In this document: piece by piece, positions 1 through 8,468 of the stretch | Numbering within the stretch: the stretch's first letter is position 1 | How the letters are laid out: every line of letters starts with the position of its first letter | From: 34-65-8 sp963529855 | GTDB lineage: Bacteria > Pseudomonadota > Alphaproteobacteria > Sphingomonadales > Sphingomonadaceae | DNA: 64,000 nucleotides | Reading direction: 5' to 3' | NCBI GenBank assembly: GCA_963529855.1 | Contig: CAURZK010000002.1 | Location: forward strand, 1 to 64,000 | Position numbers and translations under genes: made by a program | Notes under the pieces: generated by a model | Database searches by the model: none | Told to the model about the DNA's origin: nothing | The model's input: only the letters and a program-made list of their open reading frames with translations

Positions 1-235
1 CATCCCGAGTCACCACCAGCACCTGCTCGCTGTGGCGACGCCCGAAGAGGCTGGGTAATGTCTGATTGAGCCGCAGGCAGTCGACGAAGCCACTTAGGTT
101 TTCACGTTCGTCGGGCAGCACAAAGGCACGGTTATAGCCGGCAAAGAATGCTTTCAATATCGGCGAGGCCGGGTTCTCGCTGGCCCATAGGCCAAGGTTA
201 TCGGCGAGAACTTCCTTATGCTCGAAGATGGCCAT
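1..235 (-). CDS. Unknown protein, N-terminal part (runs off the left edge)
   Basis: The first 78 residues of a minus-strand protein are visible; the rest lies outside the window. It starts MAIFEHKEVLADNLGLW, and an in-frame stop lies just upstream of the ATG at 235, so this is the earliest ATG. The sequence is compositionally normal and unlike the shadow frames around it, with a segment reading ILKAFFAGYNRAFVLPDE. It vaguely recalls the N-terminus of GNAT-type acetyltransferases, but no acetyl-CoA motif is inside the window, so no function is assigned. There is no convincing Shine-Dalgarno before the ATG. Confidence 0.5.
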   Translation of the reverse strand, partial: MAIFEHKEVLADNLGLWASENPASPILKAFFAGYNRAFVLPDERENLSGFVDCLRLNQTLPSLFGRRHSEQVLVVTRD

Positions 236-995
236 GGCATATCATGGCGCCGGTTCTGATGCGGCGCAATGGGAGCGCGTGCCGGCTATGCATTTCGCGG
301 AGGCGCTGGAAAGCGCCATGGGCCAATGGAGCGAAAAATGCTGGTTTGAACCTGCGGAGCGGTTCGATCCCATAGTGTGGGAGGGTGCCACCGTAGCAGA
401 AGCGTGGACGGATCCAGCGCCCGGCGTGCGCGTCGAGATGCTCCGTAGAAATGCTGGGAGGCAGCATCCGACCGGACCGGCCCACAGACACGCGCTCTCG
501 AGTCGCCGCATCGCGCGCTCTTCCGAGAGATCACCGGTTTCGAACGCAAGGGCCTTGCTGATGCAGCACCTGGCGCCGGCTGCGTCCCAGCAGACAGCCG
601 GCGGCCCGAAGCGGACGAGTAGGCACTGATGTGAGAGATGACTTGCCAGACCGGTCCTGGCGCGCATCGCAGTCGCGCCAGCGCAAACTCAATTCGTTCA
701 ACGGGCAGGCCGAGGACCATCGCGAGTTTTTCAGCGATGGGACGTGACTTTCGCTGGGCAGCACCGGCGCCCCGACTTTGAGCTTATTCGGGTTAAGCGG
801 TCAGTTCATGCATGACTTTTCCCATAAGTCTGGACAAACCTACCTGCTGCGAGCGGATGGGTACTTCCTATAGGTTCAGCAAAGCCTGGCCGGGGCATTC
901 CAGGAATGCGAAAGAGAGCGCAAAGCTCGCAAAGCTCATTCAGGCGAGTGCATCTAGTCTGCCTCATTCTACCAGATTGTTCATTCTCCCAGCAG
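236..995. other. No supported gene (about 760 bp)
   Basis: Several overlapping open frames exist on both strands here, but none shows domain-like composition, a ribosome binding site or a recognisable family. The stretch may be intergenic or decayed coding sequence between the truncated gene at the left edge and the 3' end of the GGDEF-EAL gene. I see no tRNA, terminator or strong repeat in it. Confidence 0.4.
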
Positions 996-3971
996 TCAGG
1001 CTACCAAGCGCTTGGCGTTTGCAGCGAAGAGATCGGGGACCTGATCTGCTTCGATGGCCTTGCCGAAATAGAAACCCTGACCTAGCGTGCAGCCGTCGTC
1101 GAGCAGCAACCGCCTCTGCACTTCCGTTTCAATACCCTCTGCGACAACATCGATTTTCAGGCTGCCGCACAAGTCGAGGACGGCCTGAACGATTGCCCGA
1201 ACCTCGGCGTCGAATGTCATCTTCTCGACGAAGGATCGGTCGATTTTGACCACATCTACCGGAAAATCTCGCAGGTGAGACAGCGATGAGTGCCCGGTTC
1301 CAAAATCATCGAGCGCGATCCTGACGCCCGCCGAGCTGAGCAGTTTCAGTGCCCTGGCTACGTATCCTGAGCAGTGGTTCACGAAAACGTGCTCCGTCAC
1401 CTCAACTTCGATGAGTTGTGGAGGGATCGCGTGCTCCTCCATCCGCGCTATCAGACGCTCGGCGAAGTCATCGCGAAGAAATTCGGCCGGGGCGGCGTTG
1501 ATGGCCACAAAACCAACCGGAACATTCTCGGACTGCCAAGAGCGCATATCGGAAAAGACGCGGTGCTGCATCAGATCGCCGATCTTTGCCGCAAGTTCGT
1601 AATCTTTGAATGCTTCCGACACCGTGTTGGGAAGCTGGAGCCCGAGAGTCCCGTGACGCCAACGAAGCAGCGCTTCCATGCCCACGATGCGACCGGTCCG
1701 CAGATCGACCTTTTGCTGATAGTGTGGCTCGACAGACTTTTCTGACAGCGCCATTCGCGCCATGCTCAATTGCGATGCGGCAGTCTGCGCTTGTTCGCGC
1801 ATGTGACCGTGAAACATTCGTGTGCCGCCTCGTCCGCTATTCTTTAGGGCATAGAGTGCGATGTCAGCGTTCTTCAGCAACTCGTTGGCGCTCGTCCCAT
1901 CGTAGGGAAAAACGGCACCGCCTATGCTCGCTCCCGCACTCACGTACCGGCCTTCATATCGAACAGGCTGCCGTAACCGTTCCACGATCGTCTCGCCCAG
2001 TCGCATGGAGTCGATGCTGCCGGCCGCACCTTCCAGAACGACTGCGAACTCGTCGCCGCCGAGGCGCGCTACGAAGTCCGACGATCTGATGGATTTTTGC
2101 AGGCGCCGCCCAAACACGCGCAACAGGTGGTCGCCAGCACCATGTCCGAGCGTATCGTTCACATGCTTGAAGTGATCGAGATCTAGAAGAAGCAATGCGA
2201 CATCGCCGCCCGATTGCATGGCGCGAATGGTCGCGGCCTGCAGGTGGCTTTCAAAGGCGCGGCGATTTGGCAAATCGGTGAGCGCGTCGTGTTCGCTTGC
2301 CCATTTGAGCTCCTGAGCAGTTTCGCGTTCCTTGGTGATGTCTCGCGAAATGGAGAGCAGTCGTGTGACTTCCCCTTGCTCGTTTTTCATCGGTGTGATG
2401 ACCACATCCCACCAGCGTGGTTGGTCCAAAGCCGTAGGACAGAAGCCGGTGAAGCGGGCGACGTCGCCAGCCAGTGCTCGGTCCATGCTGGCTTGCAAGG
2501 TTTCCTTGCCTTCGTCGGGCCACAACGAAGCCCAGGACGTGCCGCTCAGTTTATCGAACTTATCGAGCTCCAAAGCGCGCAAACCGGGCCCGTTCATGTA
2601 ATCGAGGGAGCCATCGGGCAGAACGATCTTTATGCAATCGGCGCTCGCCTCGAGAATACTTTCCTGAATGCTCCGACTATCGTGCAATGCCTGCTGAGCT
2701 TGTACGCGCTCATGAATGTCAGTGCACGTGCCGTGCCAGCCAGTGATGTTCCCGTGCTCGTCAAATTCCGGCGCGGCTCGCCCGAGCACCCAGCGATATT
2801 CGCCGGAATGATGACGCAATCGATACTCGATTTCGTAGGGATCGCCCGTCGCGAGCGATTTGCGCCAGGCCGTCCAGGCCCGCTCCTGATCCTCAGGATG
2901 AAACATGTCGTTCCATCCTGCCCCGTCGGTAGACCCCGCAGGTGCTCCGGTGAATTCATACCACAAGCGGTTGTAGTAATCGTGAAAACCGTCAGGTCGG
3001 GTGGACCAGACCATCTGCGGAATATGGTCCAGCGTCTTGCGGAGCTGAGCTTCGCGGTCCTTCAAAGCCTCTTCGGTCCGTTTGCGATCGTCAATGTTTC
3101 GGAAGAAGACCGTGATGCCGTCATCTATCGGCGCTGCATGAGCTTCGTACCAGTGGGCAATTCCAGGCATGAACGCCTCTACTTGGCGTGGCTGCTTATC
3201 GCGCATAACGCGCTGATAGATCTCCCAAAAGGGTGTTTCCGCCAGCAGGGGGAAAGCTTCCAGGATGTGAGTGCCTTCGAGATGCCGGCCGGCGCAAATT
3301 TCCGCCCGTGCCCTGCCGTTGAAGTAGGTAAACCGCCAATCTCGATCCACGCTGAACACACAATCTGTGGTGCTCTCGAGCACTCGGGCCAGCCGTGCCG
3401 CGTTGGTGGCCGCAGCCAGTTGGGAGTCTGCGCTAACCTGCCTCAAGGAATGCTGTTCACTTACGTCAGTGATCATTCCTTCCAGAAAAAGTCCTTCGTT
3501 GCCGGGGCCGAGCACAGCCTGGCCTTGCTCCTTGACCCAGCGGATATCGCCCGAGCGATGCAGAATTCGATAGCTCACTGAGAACGGTTCATTTCTGGCG
3601 ATCGCCGCTGCGATCTGCTGCTCCACATCGGCCACGTCGTCAGGATGCATCAGGTCCTGCCAGGTGGCATGCTCGAAGTGGCTCGCGCTGTAGCCGGTTA
3701 CGATCTCTACCCCGCGGCTAACGTGCTCCATGCGCCATGGCGGGGAATGCTCACACCGATAGAAAACACCGGCCAGTACGTTGAGGAGAGACGAAAACTG
3801 ACGCTCACTCTCGGCAAGAGCACCGCTATCGGCAAATGGCCCGACGATGCCACGCTCGGCACTGTCATCGCCACACCCCGAATTTTCGACGGCCGGTCTG
3901 GCAAGATCGAAATCCTCCGCGCACTCCGATCCGCTGGAACTTTCGGCAACCACGCTCGCGCGGACGTCCAT
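996..3971 (-). CDS. Cytoplasmic four-PAS sensor with GGDEF and EAL domains
   Basis: A 991-residue c-di-GMP turnover protein. Four PAS/PAC-like sensory modules occupy roughly residues 57-560 (each ends in a PAC-type stretch such as ITDVSEQ, NIDDRKR, CTDIHER or SRDITKE). A GGDEF domain follows at about 560-730 with an intact GGDEF motif (RLGGDEF) and an RSSD inhibitory I-site exactly five residues before it. The C-terminal EAL domain has EALLRW, DDFGTG, KIDRSFV and VAEGIE, so phosphodiesterase residues also look intact. No transmembrane segment or signal peptide is present. The ATG at 3971 is preceded by AGGAG at good spacing. Both output domains look catalytically competent, so the net direction (synthesis or hydrolysis) cannot be told from sequence. 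Confidence 0.95.
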   Translation of the reverse strand: MDVRASVVAESSSGSECAEDFDLARPAVENSGCGDDSAERGIVGPFADSGALAESERQFSSLLNVLAGVFYRCEHSPPWRMEHVSRGVEIVTGYSASHFEHATWQDLMHPDDVADVEQQIAAAIARNEPFSVSYRILHRSGDIRWVKEQGQAVLGPGNEGLFLEGMITDVSEQHSLRQVSADSQLAAATNAARLARVLESTTDCVFSVDRDWRFTYFNGRARAEICAGRHLEGTHILEAFPLLAETPFWEIYQRVMRDKQPRQVEAFMPGIAHWYEAHAAPIDDGITVFFRNIDDRKRTEEALKDREAQLRKTLDHIPQMVWSTRPDGFHDYYNRLWYEFTGAPAGSTDGAGWNDMFHPEDQERAWTAWRKSLATGDPYEIEYRLRHHSGEYRWVLGRAAPEFDEHGNITGWHGTCTDIHERVQAQQALHDSRSIQESILEASADCIKIVLPDGSLDYMNGPGLRALELDKFDKLSGTSWASLWPDEGKETLQASMDRALAGDVARFTGFCPTALDQPRWWDVVITPMKNEQGEVTRLLSISRDITKERETAQELKWASEHDALTDLPNRRAFESHLQAATIRAMQSGGDVALLLLDLDHFKHVNDTLGHGAGDHLLRVFGRRLQKSIRSSDFVARLGGDEFAVVLEGAAGSIDSMRLGETIVERLRQPVRYEGRYVSAGASIGGAVFPYDGTSANELLKNADIALYALKNSGRGGTRMFHGHMREQAQTAASQLSMARMALSEKSVEPHYQQKVDLRTGRIVGMEALLRWRHGTLGLQLPNTVSEAFKDYELAAKIGDLMQHRVFSDMRSWQSENVPVGFVAINAAPAEFLRDDFAERLIARMEEHAIPPQLIEVEVTEHVFVNHCSGYVARALKLLSSAGVRIALDDFGTGHSSLSHLRDFPVDVVKIDRSFVEKMTFDAEVRAIVQAVLDLCGSLKIDVVAEGIETEVQRRLLLDDGCTLGQGFYFGKAIEADQVPDLFAANAKRLVA

Positions 3972-4200
3972 CCCATTCTCCTAACCTCTTCCTGTTAGGG
4001 CAGGATGGTGAACAGATTCTTCAGCAGGCATGCTAAAACCTGCTGGGCTGCTCAGCTTGACCCAGTTCTCTCTGGTTCGTCGATCTGTACGCTGTCGGAT
4101 CACAAAGACATGGAACCCGGTCATGAAATGGATTGGATGCGGAAAGCTAGCATCCTGGAGGACCAGATCGGACGGTCCGCTGCCGGCCCGACAACTGCAA

Positions 4201-4623
4201 CTATGGAGCGAGCAGAATTCGGGTTTGCTGGTCCATCGATCCAAACCACTTCGAAAGAGCAGTCTCAAAGATCGGACCACCGTGCGCGAGAGCGAACAGG
4301 GTGAGCGACGAGCGCAGCTTTAAAGCGTCGGCGTCACCAAACACTTCAGCCGCACTGCAAGTGGAAAGATCCTGAAGCGCCTCTACGCATTCGCGGAGGC
4401 GAGCACCAAGGATCGGATGTGCCAGGTAAGCCCGAGCCTCGGCGAGCGAGCCAATAGCGTACAGTTTCGCCATTGCACTGTGGCCCAGCCCGTGCGCCTG
4501 GGGGAATATGAACCACATCCAATGTCCGCGCTTTCTGCCGCGGCGAAGCTCGGAAAGCGCAGAAGTGTACACGCTCTCTTGCGCGTCGATGAAGCGCTGT
4601 AAATCGAATGGATCGTTCGCCAT
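4201..4623 (-). CDS. DUF1810 family protein
   Basis: A 140-residue cytoplasmic protein of the DUF1810 family. Diagnostic parts are DPFDLQRFIDAQ near the N-terminus, the RGRKRGHWMWFIFPQ core, HPILGARLRECVEAL, and a C-terminal region reading KLRSSLTLFALA and KWFGSMDQQT. Length matches the family, which is usually 140-150 residues. The biochemical role is unknown. ATG at 4623 is preferred over the TTG one codon upstream; AAGG lies about eight bases before it. It stands alone, divergent from the small gene at 4752. Confidence 0.88.
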   Translation of the reverse strand: MANDPFDLQRFIDAQESVYTSALSELRRGRKRGHWMWFIFPQAHGLGHSAMAKLYAIGSLAEARAYLAHPILGARLRECVEALQDLSTCSAAEVFGDADALKLRSSLTLFALAHGGPIFETALSKWFGSMDQQTRILLAP

Positions 4624-4751
4624 CAAAAGACCTTCGTCTGCACGGCAGCCACGCTCAAGATCATTTTGCGCGCTTTGCGCGGATATGCCGGAGATTTCGA
4701 AACAGGCGTTGCCGTTTGAACCAGAGGGGACAGGAGTTTAACAGCACAAAT

Positions 4752-5006
4752 ATGGATTTGGATGACCTTCTCTTCCGCTATTTCGGAAGTCGCGATCTCG
4801 CTGACGTTTCGCCAGCGGCACTGAGCGCCGGTGCGGAGCGTATGCAGGTGGATCTCGGTATGACACGAGACAGAAAGCAGCGCTTCGCCCTGTGGAGCTT
4901 GCTTTACACGCTCGCTGCTGCACCCGAACTGGACGCTGCATTCGACGACGAGACTGATCGGGAGGCTGCGCGCAACTTCATGGACTTGCTCGCATCCCAG
5001 TCATGA
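4752..5006 (+). CDS. Small conserved-looking hypothetical protein (84 aa)
   Basis: Starts MDLDDLLFRYFGSRDLADV and is acidic, helical and soluble, with a C-terminus reading FMDLLASQS. A longer frame exists upstream, but the residues before this ATG are Arg/Cys-rich and look non-coding, so the ATG at 4752 is chosen. A GGAG lies about 15 bases upstream, which is rather far. I do not recognise the family. It is divergent from the DUF1810 gene. Confidence 0.6.
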   Translation: MDLDDLLFRYFGSRDLADVSPAALSAGAERMQVDLGMTRDRKQRFALWSLLYTLAAAPELDAAFDDETDREAARNFMDLLASQS

Positions 5007-5393
5007 GGCGTCTTAAGCCGCTGGCGAAAGCCAGAAGCCGTTGGCTGCTCAGGGGGCGAATGTGGTCTTGGCAATGGGCCACTTCTGTCGGTTTACAACG
5101 CCTTGGCTCAAGCCATAAAGCGCTGGCACGTTAGACTCTCGCGACCCGATCCAGCGTGCAGCGTCGCTCATTAGGTCTTCGCGCTAAACGGGTGTACAAG
5201 GCGGGATCGCTGACGACGTCCTGGCAAGTCCGCGACCGAGAGACCATGGTGCTCCCGCTGATTGGGAGCCAATATCCCAGTCTCGTTACTGTAACCGTCA
5301 CCATGCAAACACCGGCTTGCTCGCAGAAGCTTGCTGCGAAGAACCGCGTTTACGTCGCCTCTCCATACGAGGCATGATTGGGGCTGCTCTGTG
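5007..5393. other. Gap without a supported gene
   Basis: About 390 bp between two small plus-strand genes. Open frames on either strand are Ser/Arg-rich and look like noise. No RNA gene or strong terminator is recognised. Confidence 0.4.
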
Positions 5394-5534
5394 ATGATGA
5401 CCGAAGACGAAATGTTTGCCCGTGCCGAGGCGATTGAGCTGACTACGGAGCGTCTCTGGCTCGACGGGATGGATATGGCTTCCGCAAAGCGCATTGCGCT
5501 CCTGGCGAACCCAAAACGCAATCAAAGGATATAA
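5394..5534 (+). CDS. Very small hypothetical protein (46 aa)
   Basis: Reads MMTEDEMFARAEAIELTTERLW and ends ALLANPKRNQRI. Composition is acidic at the N-terminus and basic at the C-terminus, as in real small alphaproteobacterial proteins, while the frame upstream of the double Met is not convincing. No strong ribosome binding site. Function unknown. Confidence 0.35.
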   Translation: MMTEDEMFARAEAIELTTERLWLDGMDMASAKRIALLANPKRNQRI

Positions 5535-5676
5535 GCACCGTTATGCCCACCTCGCACAATATCCCTGCATGTGCCGCTCGGATTGGCATTACGAGAGCTC
5601 TTTTGCTATCTTAGCATCATCGCGCGTTTCGGAAGTTGGCATGCACGCGAATAGGAGCAACTAGCAGCTCCCGCCT

Positions 5677-5787
5677 TTGCAGAGGGAGGGTCGCATCTCT
5701 ACTCTCATTATTGTTTTGCTGGCCATTGCGCTGACGGCCGCTGTTGCATTCGTAATTTCCGAGCTGCTCACGCGCCGACGACGGTAG
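5677..5787 (+). CDS. Candidate one-helix membrane peptide (36 aa, TTG start)
   Basis: A short frame ending in a stop at 5785-5787 encodes a single hydrophobic segment, STLIIVLLAIALTAAVAFVI, followed by SELLTRRRR. A hydrophobic helix with an Arg-rich C-terminal tail fits a small inner-membrane protein with the tail inside. No ATG is available; TTG at 5677 is the most plausible start, with a purine-rich stretch just after it rather than before it, so the start is uncertain. Small proteins opening RISTLIIVLL are familiar from sphingomonads, but this is from memory only. Confidence 0.35.
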   Translation: MQREGRISTLIIVLLAIALTAAVAFVISELLTRRRR

Positions 5788-5941
5788 CGCAAATTTTTAT
5801 GGCAGTAGCGAATTGTTAGCTGATTTGCTGTCAGAGGTAATCGAGAGTTAGCGGCTGTCATCGAAGAGCATTGCTTCGGTTACGCGCCGAAGCTCAGATC
5901 AGTGTAATAAAACCTGACTGCAAGGGTCGCACAACCTTGTT

Positions 5942-5988
5942 GTGGGGGCGGGCGGGCTTGTTCAACCGCTCGCCTCCCACCATTTTTT
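5942..5988 (+). terminator. Rho-independent terminator
   Basis: A GC-rich hairpin (arms GTGGGGGCGGGCGG and CCGCTCGCCTCCCAC, with one bulged base and one G-U pair) is followed by six T residues at 5983-5988. It ends a plus-strand transcript. The nearest plus-strand frame is the small membrane peptide ending at 5787, about 150 nt upstream, so either that mRNA has a long 3' UTR or a small RNA ends here. Confidence 0.7.
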
Positions 5989-6213
5989 CGAACGGATCAC
6001 CGGTTTGCCCGCCTAGGCCGCACTACGTCTGCCGATGTGGGCCTTCCCAAAGGGGGAGCACTGTTTCCTGACGATCGGACGTCTCTGGCCCTTCCAACCG
6101 ATAAGGCAAGCATTTTGAACTATTTAGACAAAGCATGTCGGCTTATTTTCGCCTGATCGAGAAGCGTTAGTCGTGCCGTCATTCCCCTTGGTCTTAACAG
6201 GGGGACACATAAC

Positions 6214-6645
6214 ATGAAGTTGACTGCGGCGTTAGCCGTGCTTGCGCTCGGCCTGGGACTGGGCGGCTACGCGACGGTGATGAATGGCACGAACGTCGAT
6301 TACACGAGCGAATCTCGTCCCGAGGGCGCTACAGTAAAGTTCAATAATGGCGCGACGTGCACAACACCACGCAAACTCGAGATGGGGCGCAAGGATGATT
6401 TGCGCGCCGATATGACGCGCGAAGGTTGCAAGCCGACTTACATTTTAATCCAGTCGAAGCTTGGTGGATCGGCGTTTGGCAGTTCTCTGTCGGGCGGGGG
6501 GATCGGCGCCGTGGTCGATGGAACCAACGGTGCCCGCAATCGCCTATATCCGCGTCCGCTGAGCGTGCGCATGGCCCGCCTCGGTAACGACGAAGTAGCC
6601 GTGCTGCTCGATAAATGTCGTGAAGACCATGCAGGCCCACAATGA
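6214..6645 (+). CDS. Lipoprotein-family protein with Tyr in place of the lipobox Cys
   Basis: A 143-residue exported protein of the alphaproteobacterial family often seen as GCATVxxGT lipoproteins with a PEGA-like CTTP motif (here GATCTTPRKLEM) and a glycine-rich membrane-like stretch (GGSAFGSSLSGGGIGAVVDG). The signal peptide reads MKLTAALAVLALGLGLGGYATVMNGT: the position that should be the lipidated Cys is Tyr (TAC; one base from TGC). The last residues (DKCREDHAGPQ) look unlike the family, and an overlapping +1 frame from 6629 to 6718 continues with coding-like sequence ending AAIESEAGQ, so a frameshift near 6620 is possible. GGGGG lies upstream of the ATG. A terminator follows at 6739. 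Confidence 0.75.
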   Translation: MKLTAALAVLALGLGLGGYATVMNGTNVDYTSESRPEGATVKFNNGATCTTPRKLEMGRKDDLRADMTREGCKPTYILIQSKLGGSAFGSSLSGGGIGAVVDGTNGARNRLYPRPLSVRMARLGNDEVAVLLDKCREDHAGPQ

Positions 6646-6738
6646 CGATGTCCGCGTCGATGTCACCCAGACAATCGGCCCCGAGCTTGCGGCAATCGAG
6701 AGTGAAGCGGGTCAGTAAGACTGAGGGACGTTGATTTG

Positions 6739-6769
6739 AAAGAGGTGGCCCGGTTCGGGCCGCCTCTTT
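6739..6769. terminator. Bidirectional hairpin terminator between convergent genes
   Basis: A 14-bp stem (AAAGAGGTGGCCCG paired with CGGGCCGCCTCTTT, one G-U pair) with a 3-base loop. The A-rich and T-rich ends let it work both ways. It separates the plus-strand lipoprotein-like gene from the minus-strand zinc-ribbon gene. Confidence 0.75.
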
Positions 6770-6774
6770 GCGCT

Positions 6775-7002
6775 TTACCGCCGGCTGGTCACTTCGACCG
6801 AACTCGGTCTCGCACCGCAAAGTTCACACCGCAGTCGTGCGATGAGGCGGTGAAGCTTCATAACGCGCGGTATGCCTCGAGCGCGGGCGAAAGCCTGAAG
6901 AGGGTAGACAGCCTTGCGACCGCATCCGCACTGGATGTGCAGCCAAGCGTGCGGCTGATACCAGATCGGATCAACAGGCTTAGGGCTGGTGTAATCGGCC
7001 AT
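6775..7002 (-). CDS. Small Cys-rich (zinc-ribbon-like) protein, 75 aa
   Basis: Starts MADYTSPKPVDPIWYQPHAW. It carries two cysteine knuckles, QCGCGRKAVYPL and RCELCGARPSSVEV, about 30 residues apart, with a basic helical stretch between them, which fits a small zinc-binding fold. Sphingomonads carry many small proteins of the form CxCGR...CxxCGxRP; their role is unknown and may be nucleic-acid binding. An extension to 7053 is possible, but MADYTS is the better start. It stops five bases before the shared terminator. Confidence 0.65.
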   Translation of the reverse strand: MADYTSPKPVDPIWYQPHAWLHIQCGCGRKAVYPLQAFARARGIPRVMKLHRLIARLRCELCGARPSSVEVTSRR

Positions 7003-7383
7003 AAGGCATTTGCGCGGAGCGACGCGAGTCTGGCAAGAACGAAAGCAGTACAAATGGGCAGAATACGTTCTGCGCTGTTATGTTCGACTGGCTCGGACTG
7101 TCGCCTGATCAGTTCGGCGAAAGGTAAGGGCAGTAGCTTGAGCACGCCAAAAGACCTGATGCAGATTGAAGCAATTTCTTGCTAAGCTGGAGTCTTTCTC
7201 AAGCTGGACCTGCATGCCTTAGCTGAGAGATCGCCCGCACTCCCGCCTTTATCGCGAGAAAAATATGCCTCGCAAAGTTACCGCGCTCTCGACAGGTACT
7301 GCGTTTGCATTGGGGTGCTGCTCTCTTCCGGCAAATCAGCGTACACTCAAGATCGATCACGCCGACAGGGTAGGAGGGTGCCG

Positions 7384-7704
7384 ATGAACTTTGTTGAGAT
7401 GGAAAATCGCGAGCTCGTCAGGTGGGCATCCGGTTTTCGCATTGGACTGGAGGGTTCATTTTGCATCCTCCGCACCTTGGTGCTGGGACAAGCAATCCCT
7501 GTTTGCAGAGCTATCGAGCTGATCCAGGAGATTGGCTGTGCCCTCGAGACGCAAACGATGACAGCAACGCAGAGGCATGTCGCCAACAGTTCATTGACGC
7601 AATTTCGCGCCGCATTCCTGAGCGATGTTGAAGCGGCTATTGATCATCCAAATCAGCCACCTACTGACATTCAAGTAACCATGCGAACCGGAGGAGAAAT
7701 TTAA
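7384..7704 (+). CDS. Hypothetical protein, 106 aa
   Basis: Starts MNFVEMENRELVRWASGFRI and contains a mildly hydrophobic helical region around LRTLVLGQAIPVCRAIELI. The ATG at 7384 is set by AGGAGG six bases upstream; residues before it in the longer frame are basic and non-coding in appearance. A terminator follows at 7779. No family is recognised, and there are no catalytic motifs or clear membrane spans. Confidence 0.65.
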   Translation: MNFVEMENRELVRWASGFRIGLEGSFCILRTLVLGQAIPVCRAIELIQEIGCALETQTMTATQRHVANSSLTQFRAAFLSDVEAAIDHPNQPPTDIQVTMRTGGEI

Positions 7705-7778
7705 GGAGACGCTCCGATTGCATCGCTATTGGAACACTTCCTTGATACGCTGGTTGTACTGACACTTCCGCATCTCTT

Positions 7779-7804
7779 GGCCTCGCGTTAGCGGGGCCTT
7801 TTTT
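7779..7804 (+). terminator. Rho-independent terminator
   Basis: Stem GGCCTCGC/GCGGGGCC (one G-U pair) with loop GTTA, followed by six T residues at 7799-7804. It ends the transcript of the 106-aa gene just upstream. Confidence 0.85.
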
Positions 7805-8468
7805 GTCTCAGCCAAATGTCAGCAGCATGAAGATCCAGCATTCAGCCGACCATCAGCGCATGCAAGGCAGAGACTCACACCGTATATTGTCTAAGCTCCT
7901 GTGCTAACGCGCCTGACAGTATTTTGACTGTCTGCGATAACGTCACCCATCTGCGCCCTGTCAATAAATTGCTGAAGTTTCCAGGGCAAAGCTGACGAAC
8001 TCATCTATTTCGCTTCGCCGACCGCAACAATAGGCCTAAAAACGCAAATAAATAACGCCATGATGCCGAATTGCGGAAGCGGGCACTCGATTGCTCTTCG
8101 GGGATGAACTTGACACTAAAGCCAGGGCGAGTAGGGCGACCCAACTCCTTTCGGATTTGGGTGTCAAACGCCGGATTATTTCCAGGCGATACCGGTCGTC
8201 GTGGTCCTTAAACTTTAGCCTTTTGCCGCCGATGATCACGCACGAACCTTGGCGACAAATTTTTAATCCTGTGTCGCAGGGTGGTATTTTTTACGGGAAA
8301 CGTTGGAAAAAGGCAGTTTGACACGGCTCTTTCTCCCTGCGGTCATCGCCTAGGCGAGCCTTCTTAACGAGCCGTCGCGCCGAAAATAATGCTTAAAGGG
8401 TGAGACAATTCGCAAGCATTATCCCGCGCTTTGGCCTAGCATGTTTCAAAATGAGGCCGGAGACAAAT
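7805..8468. other. AT-richer intergenic region before the kaiC-like operon
   Basis: About 660 bp with no convincing gene. It is visibly richer in A and T than the flanking coding DNA and presumably holds the promoter of the kaiC-like operon. I could not identify a clean sigma-70 or GGAAC-type promoter close to that gene. Confidence 0.45.

Noticed and set aside
228..629. 133-residue plus-strand frame near the left edge
   Set aside because: The start looks plausible, but the second half is Arg/His/Ser-rich and no ribosome binding site is visible; competing frames on both strands are equally long.
2214..3581. 455-residue plus-strand frame inside the GGDEF-EAL gene
   Set aside because: It is antisense to a well-supported gene and has no family-like motifs; GC-rich coding DNA often leaves such long antisense frames.
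7731..7755. GGAAC-N17-GTT, resembling an EcfG promoter
   Set aside because: It is followed within 25-50 bases by a terminator and by no gene for over 700 bp, so it is probably a chance match.
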